Below, piece after piece: positions 27,827 through 37,025 of a stretch of 64,000 nucleotides of DNA; position 1 is the first letter of the stretch, and every line of letters starts with the position of its first letter. This DNA is from CBFHMJ01 sp965656875. GTDB lineage: Bacteria > Pseudomonadota > Gammaproteobacteria > Enterobacterales > Alteromonadaceae. A program made the position numbers and the translations under genes. The notes under the pieces were generated by a model that saw only the letters and a list, made by a program, of their open reading frames with translations, was not told where the DNA came from and did no database searches. The DNA lies in contig CBFHMJ010000026.1 in assembly GCA_965656875.1 (NCBI GenBank), positions 185,036 through 249,035 on the forward strand, given 5' to 3'.

Positions 27827-30373
27827 TTGCACGCCCGATTCTCGTCTTTTAGTTTGCAGAAACCTCGAATGGTGTATTGGCTAACGTTAGTGATAACGGT
27901 CATCGCACTTTTACAGTTTCCTTCTGTCCAAATTGATACTGACCCTGAAAATATGTTGCCTGAGTCTGATAAGGCAAGAGTCTTTCATAATCAGATAAAA
28001 CAACAGTTTGCGATGAGCGATACCATAGTGGTTGGAGTGGTAAATACTGTTGATAAACACGGTATTTACAATTTAGCGTCCCTGTCCAGTCTCTCTGAAT
28101 TAACTCATCAAATTTTGACTATAAAAGGCGTTATTACAACAGATGTTATGTCCATTCCGGTTGTCGATAATATCAGCCAGTCAGGACCTGGCACTATTCG
28201 ATTTGAATGGATGATGAACGTTGTCCCTGTAGGAATTGAGCAAGCGAAAGGCATTGGAAGGGCTGTATCACGACTTCCACTCCTTAATAACACGCTGGTA
28301 TCTGGTGATAGAAAGGCCGCGGCTATTTATGTGCCTGTAGCAGATAAAAATCAGAGTTATGTCATTGCTGAACAAATACGTGACTTTATTTCTCAGCTGC
28401 AATCAACTTCGAACGACGAGTGGTTTATTACAGGTTTACCCGTTGCTGAAGATCAATTTGGGCACGAAATGTTTATCCAGATGGCTATTTCTGCACCTTT
28501 AGCTGGTGTCATGATTTTTGTGCTCTTATGGTATTTTTTTAGAAATTTATCTTTAATCACTGCGCCAATGATCGTCGCGATGGTATCTGTGATTGTCACA
28601 ATGGGGTTGTTAATTGGAGCGGGTTTTGATGTTCATATTTTGTCATCAATGATTGCCATATTTCTTATGCCCATTGCAGTGGTTGATTCGGTGCATGTCC
28701 TCTCTGAATTCGTTGATCGTTATAAGCCTGAGCTTAATAGTGAGCATACGCCGGGCGTTGTTATTGCGGAAGTGATGAGTCATCTGTTTCAGCCAATGCT
28801 ATTTACATCGGTGACATCCAGTATTGGTTTTTTCTCACTGATGTTAACGCCTATACCTCCTGTTCAGATTTTTGGTGCTTTCGTTGGTTTTGGAATTTTA
28901 CTGGCATTTATTCTGACAGTGCTATTTTTGCCCGCCTGGATTTCGAGAATGTCTCCGTCATCCCTGAAAAACCTTAATCGAAAACATCAGAGCAACGAGC
29001 TGGGAAAGCTTGCTCTAATGCTTAGAGCCACAGGCAAGTTCAGCGTGAAACGTTCACGATGGTTGTTGGTTGGAATTGTCTGGTTATCTACAATATCCGT
29101 TTATGGAATTTTATCCATTCAGATTAATGATAACCCTGTTAAGTGGTTTAAAGCAGAGCATGAAATACGAGTCGCAGATCGTGCGTTAAATCAACACTTT
29201 GCGGGGACTTATGATGCATGGCTGGTCATTGAATCTACAACAAAACAAGAGGCTATTGTTGCTATTCATGATCTAATCAGTCAAATCACGATGCCAAAGG
29301 ATTTGAGAAAAGACGTCCAGCATTTGTTGGTTGATCTGCCTGCTTCAGATAACGATACGTTGGTAGAAGAGTTTTTGAGCCGCCTTGATGATTATGCATT
29401 CTCAGCGTCTGATATTGATAATCAGGCATTGGAAAGGCTGACTAACTCAATTGAAATATGGCAGGAAGAACAACAAGTTATACTTCAAACGGAAACATTG
29501 ACATGGATTGAAGGTCTGCAGCAATCATTACAAACATCATCGTTAGTAGGCAAGAGTAATGCGGTAACAGACGTAATAAAAACGGTTAATCGTGAATTAC
29601 ACGGTGGAGCAGATAACGAATTTGTTTTACCTCAATCGGCCAGGGCTGCGTCACAAATTCTATTACAGTATCAATCATCACATCGTCCCTGGGATTTATG
29701 GCATTTCATCACTCCTGATTTTAATTCAGGATTGATCTGGCTACAGCTTACGTCAGGAGACAATCAGGATATGTCACGCGTTGTTGAACATGTTAACGCG
29801 TACATTACTGAGAATCCTGTTCCAGTGGGATTGCAGCTTAATTGGGCTGGTAAAGCTTACCTGAATCTGGTTTGGCAGGAGAAGATGGTGTCAGGTATGT
29901 TGGATAGTTTAATCAGCGCCTTTGTCGTTGTTTTTATCATGATGGTTGTTCTCTTCCGCTCTTTTGTTTTTGGTCTGTTGGCGATGTTGCCACTCACACT
30001 CACAATCACGGCAATTTATGGTGTCATTGGCTGGATCGGCAAAGACTATGACATGCCCGTGGCCGTTCTATCTGCTTTAACGTTGGGGTTAAGTGTTGAT
30101 TTTGCAATTCATTTTCTGGAGCGAGCAAAAGCCTTGTTTGAAGAAACAAGAAATCTCTCTCAGACATTGACACAAATGTTTGAAGAGCCTGCCAGAGCTA
30201 TTTCCAGAAATGCGATAGTGATTGCTATGGGATTCACGCCTTTACTTTTTGCACCATTAATACCTTATGTCACGGTTGGTGTTTTTCTGGCAAGTATTAT
30301 GGTGCTTTCAGCGCTTGTTACGTTAATGCTTTTGCCTGCGCTATTGTCGATTTTTCGCTCGGTACTCCGTTAG
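27827..30373 (+). CDS. RND-superfamily (MMPL-type) exporter
   Basis: 848 residues with the duplicated RND plan: one membrane segment, a periplasmic loop, five to six helices including MPIAVVDSVHVLSEF, then a second half with a loop (IQINDNPVKWFKAEHEIRVA) and helices including ALTLGLSVDFAIHFLERAK. These two motifs mark the COG1033/MMPL lipid and hydrophobe exporters, driven by proton flow in the inner membrane. TTG is used as start because GGAG lies eight bases upstream and no earlier ATG exists. It is followed by a LolA-like periplasmic protein and an outer-membrane barrel, which suggests an envelope-spanning lipid or hydrophobic-compound export route. Confidence 0.9.
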   Translation: MHARFSSFSLQKPRMVYWLTLVITVIALLQFPSVQIDTDPENMLPESDKARVFHNQIKQQFAMSDTIVVGVVNTVDKHGIYNLASLSSLSELTHQILTIKGVITTDVMSIPVVDNISQSGPGTIRFEWMMNVVPVGIEQAKGIGRAVSRLPLLNNTLVSGDRKAAAIYVPVADKNQSYVIAEQIRDFISQLQSTSNDEWFITGLPVAEDQFGHEMFIQMAISAPLAGVMIFVLLWYFFRNLSLITAPMIVAMVSVIVTMGLLIGAGFDVHILSSMIAIFLMPIAVVDSVHVLSEFVDRYKPELNSEHTPGVVIAEVMSHLFQPMLFTSVTSSIGFFSLMLTPIPPVQIFGAFVGFGILLAFILTVLFLPAWISRMSPSSLKNLNRKHQSNELGKLALMLRATGKFSVKRSRWLLVGIVWLSTISVYGILSIQINDNPVKWFKAEHEIRVADRALNQHFAGTYDAWLVIESTTKQEAIVAIHDLISQITMPKDLRKDVQHLLVDLPASDNDTLVEEFLSRLDDYAFSASDIDNQALERLTNSIEIWQEEQQVILQTETLTWIEGLQQSLQTSSLVGKSNAVTDVIKTVNRELHGGADNEFVLPQSARAASQILLQYQSSHRPWDLWHFITPDFNSGLIWLQLTSGDNQDMSRVVEHVNAYITENPVPVGLQLNWAGKAYLNLVWQEKMVSGMLDSLISAFVVVFIMMVVLFRSFVFGLLAMLPLTLTITAIYGVIGWIGKDYDMPVAVLSALTLGLSVDFAIHFLERAKALFEETRNLSQTLTQMFEEPARAISRNAIVIAMGFTPLLFAPLIPYVTVGVFLASIMVLSALVTLMLLPALLSIFRSVLR

Positions 30374-30384
30374 TGAATGTTTCA

Positions 30385-30413
30385 GGACAGCCAACGATTT
30401 ATGTTGGATGTCC
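30385..30413. repeat. REP-like 29-bp palindrome after the exporter gene
   Basis: GGACAGCCA and TGGATGTCC, 11-bp spacer, twelve bases after the exporter stop codon. Confidence 0.75.
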
Positions 30414-30461
30414 ACACTAAATCCAGAGTGCGTCAGGCAGTATTTCATTGGTAGATATGCA

Positions 30462-30510
30462 GGACACCCATGTATTAATGATGGGTGTCCTTATTAATTT
30501 GTGGGTGTCA
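30462..30510. repeat. REP-like half-site array between exporter and LolA-like genes
   Basis: GGACACCCA (30462), TGGGTGTCC (30482) and TGGGTGTCA (30502) at exact 20-bp steps; the second and third are direct repeats. The first two form a perfect palindrome. Confidence 0.8.
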
Positions 30511-30588
30511 TGGTTGGGTTCATGACTAAGGTTTAGCTGTAATCCAATTAGCAATTTTGCGTTTGGGATGGACGGTAGAGGTAGTTTG

Positions 30589-31461
30589 ATGAAAATTAGT
30601 GAATGGACAATAGCGCTTATTTCTTTATTGGTTATTAGTGGGTGTCCGAGTTATGCGACGGATGTCCTGGCTAATAATGTTTCAGATATTAAAAGTCAGG
30701 AAGCAAAAAGCACCAATGCAAAGGAGATGACCGCTGACATGATTGTCAGCAAGGCTGAACAGGCGACTTATTACGCGGGTGATGATGGGCGTAGTATGGC
30801 TCGAATGATGATTGTGAACGGGCAAGGTAAAAAGCAATATCGGCAATTCACCATATTGCGTAAAGACATTGAAGATGGTGGTGATCAGAACATGTTGGTC
30901 TGGTTTTCGCGTCCGTCAGACATAAAAGGGACCGTATTTCGAGTCAATAAGCATGTGAATACTGATGATGATCGATGGTTATATTTACCTGGACTGGATT
31001 TAGTAAAACGGATTTCTGCGGGAGATAAAAGAACATCGTTTGTGGGCAGCCACTTTTTCTACGAAGACATTTCTGGACGTAGCATCAATCAGGATATACA
31101 TCAGTTAATTTCCTCTGATGATAAGTTCTATATCATTGAAAGTACGCCAAAATTCCCCGAACAAGTATCGTTTTCATCATATCGAATCTATGTTGATAAA
31201 GAGTCATTCTTAGCGAGAAAAATTGAATATTTTGATGTGCATGGAGAGAAATATCGTGAGCTTGAATCTATTCAGGTCGAAGACATTGATGGTATCGCCA
31301 CGACAATGCGATCAAAAGTTTCGGATTTAAGAACCGGTGGTTTTACATTAATGGAGTTTCGACGAGTGAAATACAACCTGGGTATTCCAGACAATGTTTT
31401 TACAGAGCGCAGTTTGCGAAAACCACCGGTTCAATGGCTTAAACCGGCGCGAGGCCAGTAA
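30589..31461 (+). CDS. Periplasmic outer-membrane-lipoprotein-sorting-like protein (COG2834)
   Basis: N-terminal signal sequence (MKISEWTIALISLLVISGCP) followed by a LolA/LolB-like fold: MLVWFSRPSDIKGTVFRV, DDDRWLYLPGLDLVKRIS, FVGSHFFYEDISGR. Proteins of this group partner with MMPL exporters and carry a hydrophobic cargo across the periplasm. A GC pair at the end of the signal (SGC) could be a lipobox, so it may be a lipoprotein. Two in-register REP-like half-sites (30639-30667) lie in the codons just after the signal peptide. The stop overlaps the start of the next gene (TAATG). GAGG supports this start. Confidence 0.85.
   Translation: MKISEWTIALISLLVISGCPSYATDVLANNVSDIKSQEAKSTNAKEMTADMIVSKAEQATYYAGDDGRSMARMMIVNGQGKKQYRQFTILRKDIEDGGDQNMLVWFSRPSDIKGTVFRVNKHVNTDDDRWLYLPGLDLVKRISAGDKRTSFVGSHFFYEDISGRSINQDIHQLISSDDKFYIIESTPKFPEQVSFSSYRIYVDKESFLARKIEYFDVHGEKYRELESIQVEDIDGIATTMRSKVSDLRTGGFTLMEFRRVKYNLGIPDNVFTERSLRKPPVQWLKPARGQ
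30639..30667. repeat. REP-like direct half-site pair in the LolA-like gene
   Basis: TGGGTGTCC (30639) and CGGATGTCC (30659), same 20-bp step as the palindromic copies but in direct orientation, within codons for the signal-peptide end. Confidence 0.5.
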
Positions 31462-32768
31462 TGTCATTGCGGATGAATTTGGCAGTTTTAGGGTTACTTA
31501 GCAGTTTATCGGTTGTTGCTGATCCAGTAGACGATGAGTGGAACGAAGAATGGCAAGATGAATGGGAAAGCGAAGAACAGCAGTCTGGTCCATCAGGTTT
31601 TATCGAGCTTGGTCTTGGTGGGCGATTAGATCGAGATAGTAGTCGGCAGCGTCAGGAAACATTACAGGATATTCGCGCTCATCTGGAATGGGATTACGTC
31701 GAAGATGACAGAGGTGTCGACGTAAATATTGATGTTTGGTATGACGGAGTGACTGGGGCGTTGCAATCTGATATTCGGCAACTTTCAGCTTCATTCTCTA
31801 ACGTGGACACCCATTTTTTAAAAGTGGGTGTCCTTGATATAAAAGTGGGGCGCCAGATACTCACCTGGGGTGTCGGCGACTACCTCTTCCTCAACGATCT
31901 GTTCCCAAAAGACTGGCAATCATTTTTTTCCGGACGAGATGATGATTACCTGAAAGCTCCATCAACGGCGTTAAAAGCCTCATGGTGGAGTGACTATGTC
32001 AATATTGATGTTGTCAGAATCCTTGATATTGACAGTGATAATTTTATCAATGGTGAGTATTTTTCGTTTTACTCGTCTCAAGCGGGTCAACAAGTGGCAC
32101 CTGAGTTTTCAGTGGATGATCCATCCGGTGGAGAATGGTCGTTAAGAGTGTCTAAACAGATTGGAGCGACAGAATGGGCGCTGTATGGGCATGATGGCGT
32201 GTATCGAAATCCCGATGCACTAACGATAAGTGGTGAACCTTATTTTAGTCGTATGTCGTCCTGGGGAATGAGCGTTATTAGTCCGGCAGGAAGTGGACTG
32301 GTTAAGGCGGAATTTTCACGTTATCGGTCTGATAACGATCCGGACGGGAGTAATCCCTTAGTGCCAAATAGCCAGGACCGTTTATTAATCGGTTTTGAAC
32401 GTGAACTGGCGACGAATGTTACCGGTTCTGTTCAGGCTTATGTCGAGCACACACGAGATCATGGTGTGTTAAAACAACTCGCTTTAGCTAATCAGTTAAT
32501 ACCATCGATGAATCGAACGGTGATCACATCGTCGGTTAACTGGCGATCCATGCAGAACAATTTGACTGTTCGACTGTTTAATTTCTTTTCGCCTTCGGAT
32601 GATGATGGCTATCTTAGATTTTCTGCCCAGTATCGAGTCAATGATGCGATTCAACTAACAACTGGAATGAACTGGTTCTATGGTGAGAACACATCGTCAT
32701 TTTTCGGTCAGTTTGAGCAGGCTAGTAATCTTTATGTCCGTTTTCGCTATCATTTCGATACTAATTAA
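31461..32768 (+). CDS. Outer-membrane beta-barrel, DUF1302-like partner of the MMPL exporter
   Basis: 435 residues: short signal peptide (MNLAVLGLLSSLSVVADP), an acidic segment (EWNEEWQDEWESEEQ), then alternating beta-strand pattern and a C-terminal aromatic end (YVRFRYHFDTN). KVGRQILTWGVGDYLFLNDLFPKDW is the conserved plug-like motif of DUF1302-type barrels. The gene overlaps the LolA-like gene by one base and completes a three-gene envelope export operon. A REP-like palindrome (31805-31833) is translated in frame (VDTHFLKVGV), just before the conserved motif. Confidence 0.8.
   Translation: MSLRMNLAVLGLLSSLSVVADPVDDEWNEEWQDEWESEEQQSGPSGFIELGLGGRLDRDSSRQRQETLQDIRAHLEWDYVEDDRGVDVNIDVWYDGVTGALQSDIRQLSASFSNVDTHFLKVGVLDIKVGRQILTWGVGDYLFLNDLFPKDWQSFFSGRDDDYLKAPSTALKASWWSDYVNIDVVRILDIDSDNFINGEYFSFYSSQAGQQVAPEFSVDDPSGGEWSLRVSKQIGATEWALYGHDGVYRNPDALTISGEPYFSRMSSWGMSVISPAGSGLVKAEFSRYRSDNDPDGSNPLVPNSQDRLLIGFERELATNVTGSVQAYVEHTRDHGVLKQLALANQLIPSMNRTVITSSVNWRSMQNNLTVRLFNFFSPSDDDGYLRFSAQYRVNDAIQLTTGMNWFYGENTSSFFGQFEQASNLYVRFRYHFDTN
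31805..31833. repeat. REP-like 29-bp palindrome inside barrel gene
   Basis: GGACACCCA and TGGGTGTCC, 11-bp spacer TTTTTTAAAAG, in frame in the DUF1302-like gene. The translated product is nearly the same as in the acylase gene (VDTH...KVGV). Confidence 0.8.
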
Positions 32769-32887
32769 TGGCAATAATAACAAGGCGTAAGGTAAATGAC
32801 TGTCAACACAGACTAGGTTTAAACGTGAGGGTCGGGTAGAATCAAACATTAGTTTATGTTGTCCGTACTCTCAGGTTTTTTCCAACT

Positions 32888-33313
32888 ATGCGGTTTATTC
32901 CCCCGACCTTGTTTTTCGCTATGATTCTGTGGTTTATCTTTTTGGCTGACTCTGGTCAGGCAGGCTGGTTAAGAGATATTGCACGTCAACTTCCTTACGG
33001 CGATAAGTTTGGGCATTTTATATTGTTCGGGCTGTTAACGTTGCTGTTAAACATAGCACTGCGATTTAGTCACTGGCGTGTTGGATTTATCAACATTCAA
33101 AAAGGTTCTGTTTACGTATTAGTGTTCGCACTGGTAGAAGAACTCTCTCAATATTATTTCCCTTCAAGAACGGTAGACATTGATGATGTCATTGCTGATC
33201 TGATTGGCGTTGGTGTATTTACGATAATCTCCGTTATGATCGAAAAATTCCTTAAATGGTTTCAAAATACAAAGCAACCGTCAGTAAACACAGGTTCAGA
33301 GTCAGAAAAATAG
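32888..33313 (+). CDS. VanZ-like membrane protein
   Basis: 141 residues with four hydrophobic segments and the VanZ signature GDKFGHFILFGLL ... ALVEELSQYYFPSRTVDIDDVIADLIG. VanZ-like proteins sit in the inner membrane; most have no defined biochemical role, and resistance to teicoplanin applies only to the enterococcal gene. Stand-alone gene here. Confidence 0.85.
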   Translation: MRFIPPTLFFAMILWFIFLADSGQAGWLRDIARQLPYGDKFGHFILFGLLTLLLNIALRFSHWRVGFINIQKGSVYVLVFALVEELSQYYFPSRTVDIDDVIADLIGVGVFTIISVMIEKFLKWFQNTKQPSVNTGSESEK

Positions 33314-33475
33314 CGCATTGTTGTTATTTTAATCACATGGTTTGCAATGTTATATCATTATAAAATTCTTAATATTCATCAAGTTATGGATTGTTTGTTT
33401 TAAAGTTTATAGTTGAATATTTAAAATTTTGTGCTAAAAGGTAATAGAGAGCAGATTCTTTACCGGAGGTATGAA

Positions 33476-33937
33476 ATGTCCAGTTTAACGTTACGAATCC
33501 CCCCTGTTTTGGTTGTTTTGATTACCATGCTGCTGATGTGGAGTGTTAGTCAGTTATGGCCGCTGCTAACGTTTGAGGTGTCTTATCAGTTTTGGGCGTC
33601 ACTGTTTTTCATCGCTCTGGGCGTCGTGGTTATTCTTGCTGGTGTTGTTTCGTTTAAGATTGCAGACACAACGGTTAACCCGCTGTCTCCCGAGGATGCA
33701 TCCACCCTGGTTATTGCCGGTATTTACCGTTTTACTCGTAATCCCATGTATCTGGGTATGTTGATGATTCTGGGTGGTGTAGCAGTTTATCTGGGGACGC
33801 TAAGCAGTGCCTTGTTATTGCCAGTGTTTGTGTTGTATATGAATGCTTTACAAATAAAGCCGGAGGAAATAGCGCTGGAGAACCTGTTCGGTGAAAACTA
33901 CCGTGAATACAAATATGCCGTAGGTCGCTGGTTATAA
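33476..33937 (+). CDS. Isoprenylcysteine-carboxyl-methyltransferase-like (PEMT/ICMT) membrane protein
   Basis: 153 residues from the ATG following GGAGGT. Four hydrophobic segments and the family signature YRFTRNPMYLGMLMILGG with the later EENLFGENYREYKYAVGRW (here LENLFGENYREY). These are SAM-dependent methyltransferases of the inner membrane acting on lipid or isoprenoid-linked substrates. Bacterial substrate unknown. Confidence 0.85.
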   Translation: MSSLTLRIPPVLVVLITMLLMWSVSQLWPLLTFEVSYQFWASLFFIALGVVVILAGVVSFKIADTTVNPLSPEDASTLVIAGIYRFTRNPMYLGMLMILGGVAVYLGTLSSALLLPVFVLYMNALQIKPEEIALENLFGENYREYKYAVGRWL

Positions 33938-34063
33938 TCCAGAACGAATAGAGCTTACAGGTCGCATCTGATCCTCATATGATGGTTGGTGCCTGGATGT
34001 TTATCAGGCACATAAAGATAAAACCATAAAAATCATAAATTAACGCAAATATTGAGGAATACT

Positions 34064-34297
34064 ATGTCTGAACCTGTAAGAGCAGCAGATACGCCGTTTG
34101 GTGTTGATGTGGAAGCTGGTAAGACTTATTGGTGGTGCGCTTGTGGTAAGAGTGCAACGCAACCATTTTGTGACGGTGCGCATAAAGGAACCGGTATCAC
34201 ACCAGTAAAGTTTGAAGCTGACGAATCAAAAAAAGTGTGGTTCTGTGGCTGCAAGGCGACAAAAAATCAGCCAATGTGTGATGGAAGTCACAAATAA
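34064..34297 (+). CDS. CDGSH iron-sulfur domain protein, two-motif type
   Basis: 77 residues from the ATG with GAGG upstream. It contains two tandem CDGSH-type motifs, CACGKSATQPFCDGAH and CGCKATKNQPMCDGSH, each with three Cys and one His to hold a [2Fe-2S] cluster. Small soluble proteins of this family carry redox-active, labile clusters. Stand-alone gene; partner unknown. Confidence 0.93.
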   Translation: MSEPVRAADTPFGVDVEAGKTYWWCACGKSATQPFCDGAHKGTGITPVKFEADESKKVWFCGCKATKNQPMCDGSHK

Positions 34298-34322
34298 TAA
34301 GCACATTAGAGGCTGTAATGAT

Positions 34323-34348
34323 GTAGATGCAAACTTGTTTGCATCTAC
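34323..34348. terminator. Hairpin between CDGSH and LysE-type genes
   Basis: Perfect 12-bp stem GTAGATGCAAAC with loop TT and its complement, between convergent genes. No strong T-run, so termination is inferred from place and stem strength. Confidence 0.55.
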
Positions 34349-34395
34349 CGATAATCCCATCAAATAAACACGTTGAAGCAAGGTCACTGACCAGG

Positions 34396-35025
34396 TTAAC
34401 TCAGCATCAACCAGATACCTACAATGATGATTAAGCCACCTGCCAGCATGTTCATCTTATCGACATTGCCTTCCTGCCCAAGGAATCGGGTTAATGTTTT
34501 ACCGCCCCATGCATAAGCCATTAAACAAACAAATTCCAGTAACAGAATAATCAGGATCAGCAGACTAAGTTGTGGCATCAGCGGTAGTGACGGGCTGATA
34601 AATGGTGGCAACAGAGAAATAGTAAAAGCCCAGCCTTTCGGATTGGCGATTGCCGTAATAAATCCTTGAGCAGCCAGCTGTTTTGGCGAATGTTTTACCT
34701 GTTGGCATTCTTCGTCCAGTTTAAATTTCCCTTGTGAACGAGCCATGGTGTAACCGGTATACATCAGATACAGACCACCCACATATTTAAAAATTTCGAA
34801 AGCCGTTGGATATTGCAACATCATTGTCGCGACGCCGATTGCAGCCAGGAAAGTAACCACACCAACGCCTACCAGTTCACCTGCCATCATCCACATTGTG
34901 CGGCGCACACCAATGGTCATTCCCAGCGTCAATGACAATGTCATACATAAGCCCGGCGTAGCGGCAACAAAGAAGAAGGTTGGAATAAACGCGAGTAGCA
35001 ACGAAGGATTGATATAGTCAGTCAT
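34396..35025 (-). CDS. LysE/RhtB-family amino-acid exporter
   Basis: 209 residues with six hydrophobic segments and the family hallmark near the start, FVAATPGLCMTLSLTLGMTIG, plus GFITAIANPKGWAFTI in the middle. These inner-membrane exporters release amino acids such as lysine, threonine or homoserine lactones; specificity cannot be read. The start MTDYINPSL is preferred over the GTG eight codons upstream, which has no ribosome-binding site. Confidence 0.9.
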   Translation of the reverse strand: MTDYINPSLLLAFIPTFFFVAATPGLCMTLSLTLGMTIGVRRTMWMMAGELVGVGVVTFLAAIGVATMMLQYPTAFEIFKYVGGLYLMYTGYTMARSQGKFKLDEECQQVKHSPKQLAAQGFITAIANPKGWAFTISLLPPFISPSLPLMPQLSLLILIILLLEFVCLMAYAWGGKTLTRFLGQEGNVDKMNMLAGGLIIIVGIWLMLS

Positions 35026-35197
35026 GATTACCACAAATGAAACAGTCACTCAGTGTATGAGCAACGATTAATGAAAAAGAAAGCCGCGATTATAACGGTA
35101 TTGTGTATGGGATGGGGATAAATCCGATGAACTAAAGTATTAATTTGACGAATTAAAACCAGGTTCGGCACATCATGGCAAACCTGTCAGAAGGATA

Positions 35198-35221
35198 AAA
35201 AGCGACCCGAAGGTCGCTTTT
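35198..35221 (-). terminator. Intrinsic terminator of the aldehyde dehydrogenase gene
   Basis: AAAAGCGACC, loop, GGTCGCTTTT: a 10-bp stem with a four-base loop, about 50 bp after the dehydrogenase stop, with the U-run on the minus-strand transcript. Confidence 0.85.
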
Positions 35222-35269
35222 GCATTTGAGTGAGTAAGTAAGAAGTTTTTATCGGATAGCCAGCTCGAC

Positions 35270-36790
35270 TTAGAAGAAACCGCGAGGATTTGTGTCGTAG
35301 CTTACTAACAGATTCTTAGTTTGCTGGTAATGATCCAACATCATTTTGTGGTTTTCACGACCAATGCCTGACTTCTTGTAGCCGCCAAATGCAGCGTGAG
35401 CCGGGTAATAATGGAAGCAGTTTGTCCACACACGACCGGCTTCAATAGCGCGGCCCATACGGTATGAAAGATTCATGTCACGAGTCCAGACACCAGCACC
35501 AAGGCCGTATTCTGAATCATTTGCGATTTCAATGGCTTCCGCTTCATCTTTGAACGTAGAAACTGAAACGACCGGGCCAAAGATTTCTTCCTGGAAGACA
35601 CGCATTTTGTTGTGACCTTTCAACAGAGTTGGTTGAATGTAGTAACCATTGTTGAAACCTTCACCTACGTCAGCAGCGTCACCACCGATAAGGACTTCAG
35701 CGCCTTCATCTCGACCAATGTCGAAGTAGCCCATGATTTTATCGAACTGTTCTTTTGATGCCTGAGCACCAACCATAGTGTCGGTATCCAGCGGATTACC
35801 ACGTTTGATTTGCTTTGTTCGTTCGATAACACGAGCGATGAAATCATCGTACATTGATTCTTGAATCAATAAGCGTGAAGGACACGTACATACTTCACCC
35901 TGGTTGAAGAATGCCAGAACAGCGCCTTCAACACATTTATCGATGAATTCATCTTCCTGATTCATGATGTCAGCAAAATAGATGTTCGGTGATTTACCAC
36001 CTAATTCAACAGTTGACGGGATCATGTTTTCAGCCGCACAGCGAAGAATATGACCACCGACTGGTGTTGAACCAGTGAAAGCAATTTTGGCGATACGCTT
36101 GCTGGTGGCTAACGCCTGACCTGCTTCCTGGCCTAAGCCATTGACAACATTTAATACGCCAGCAGGAAGTAAGTCTTGAATAAGCTCCATTAATACAAGG
36201 ATTGATGAAGGTGTTTGCTCCGCCGGTTTTAACACGATGCAGTTACCAGCAGCTAATGCTGGTGCCAGTTTCCAGGCAGCCATTAACAGCGGGAAGTTCC
36301 ACGGGATAATTTGACCAACAACACCAAGTGGCTCGTGGAAGTGATACGCGACGGTTTTCTCGTCCAGCTCACCAATTGAGCCTTCCTGAGTACGGATAGC
36401 GCCAGCGAAGTAACGGAAGTGATCAGCAGAAAGAGGAACATCAGCGGCAAGGGTTTCACGAACCGCTTTACCGTTATCCCAGGTTTCAGCAACTGCTAAC
36501 ATTTCAAGGTTTTCTTCGATACGATCAGCAATCTTCAATAAGATATTTGATCGGTCAGTAACTGACGTTTTACCCCAGGCTGCTTTTGCGGCATGCGCTG
36601 CATCCAATGCACGTTCAACATCTTCAGCAGTAGAGCGCGGTACTTTACAGAAAGCTTCACCTGTTACGGGACTCACATTATCGAAGTATTGCCCTTTAGT
36701 CGGGGCAACCCACTCACCACCAATGAAGTTTTCATATTGTGGCTTAAATGTAACAACAGAGCCTTCTTGACCGGGATATGCATAGATCAT
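35270..36790 (-). CDS. NAD(P)-dependent aldehyde dehydrogenase (AldB/ExaC type)
   Basis: 506 residues from the ATG with GGAG upstream. Nucleotide-binding GFTGSTPVGG-type motif (AFTGSTPVGGHIL), general base Glu in VELGGKSPNIYF and catalytic Cys in FFNQGEVCTCPSR; the ending HYQQTKNLLVSYDTNPRGFF is typical of acetaldehyde dehydrogenases AldB/ExaC. It oxidises acetaldehyde or other short aldehydes to acids in the cytosol. A divergent AraC-type regulator gene likely controls it, as in ethanol-utilisation loci. Confidence 0.93.
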   Translation of the reverse strand: MIYAYPGQEGSVVTFKPQYENFIGGEWVAPTKGQYFDNVSPVTGEAFCKVPRSTAEDVERALDAAHAAKAAWGKTSVTDRSNILLKIADRIEENLEMLAVAETWDNGKAVRETLAADVPLSADHFRYFAGAIRTQEGSIGELDEKTVAYHFHEPLGVVGQIIPWNFPLLMAAWKLAPALAAGNCIVLKPAEQTPSSILVLMELIQDLLPAGVLNVVNGLGQEAGQALATSKRIAKIAFTGSTPVGGHILRCAAENMIPSTVELGGKSPNIYFADIMNQEDEFIDKCVEGAVLAFFNQGEVCTCPSRLLIQESMYDDFIARVIERTKQIKRGNPLDTDTMVGAQASKEQFDKIMGYFDIGRDEGAEVLIGGDAADVGEGFNNGYYIQPTLLKGHNKMRVFQEEIFGPVVSVSTFKDEAEAIEIANDSEYGLGAGVWTRDMNLSYRMGRAIEAGRVWTNCFHYYPAHAAFGGYKKSGIGRENHKMMLDHYQQTKNLLVSYDTNPRGFF

Positions 36791-37025
36791 CTGGATTTTC
36801 TCCACGTACTTAAAAAAGTAGCTTTTTATTAACATTATTAAAAAACCGTTCTAAGCTAGCGCTTTTGAACCAGCATTACTTGTCTTACAGTACAGATAAG
36901 TTGACTGTTAGTTCGATTTCAAGGGACATTAACGCACCACATGCTGTACTTTTCTGCGTTATCTTCCTTCATAATGTTTTAAAAATGCTGCATTTTATTA
37001 ACATTTAGCGGATATCCGGTGTGTT

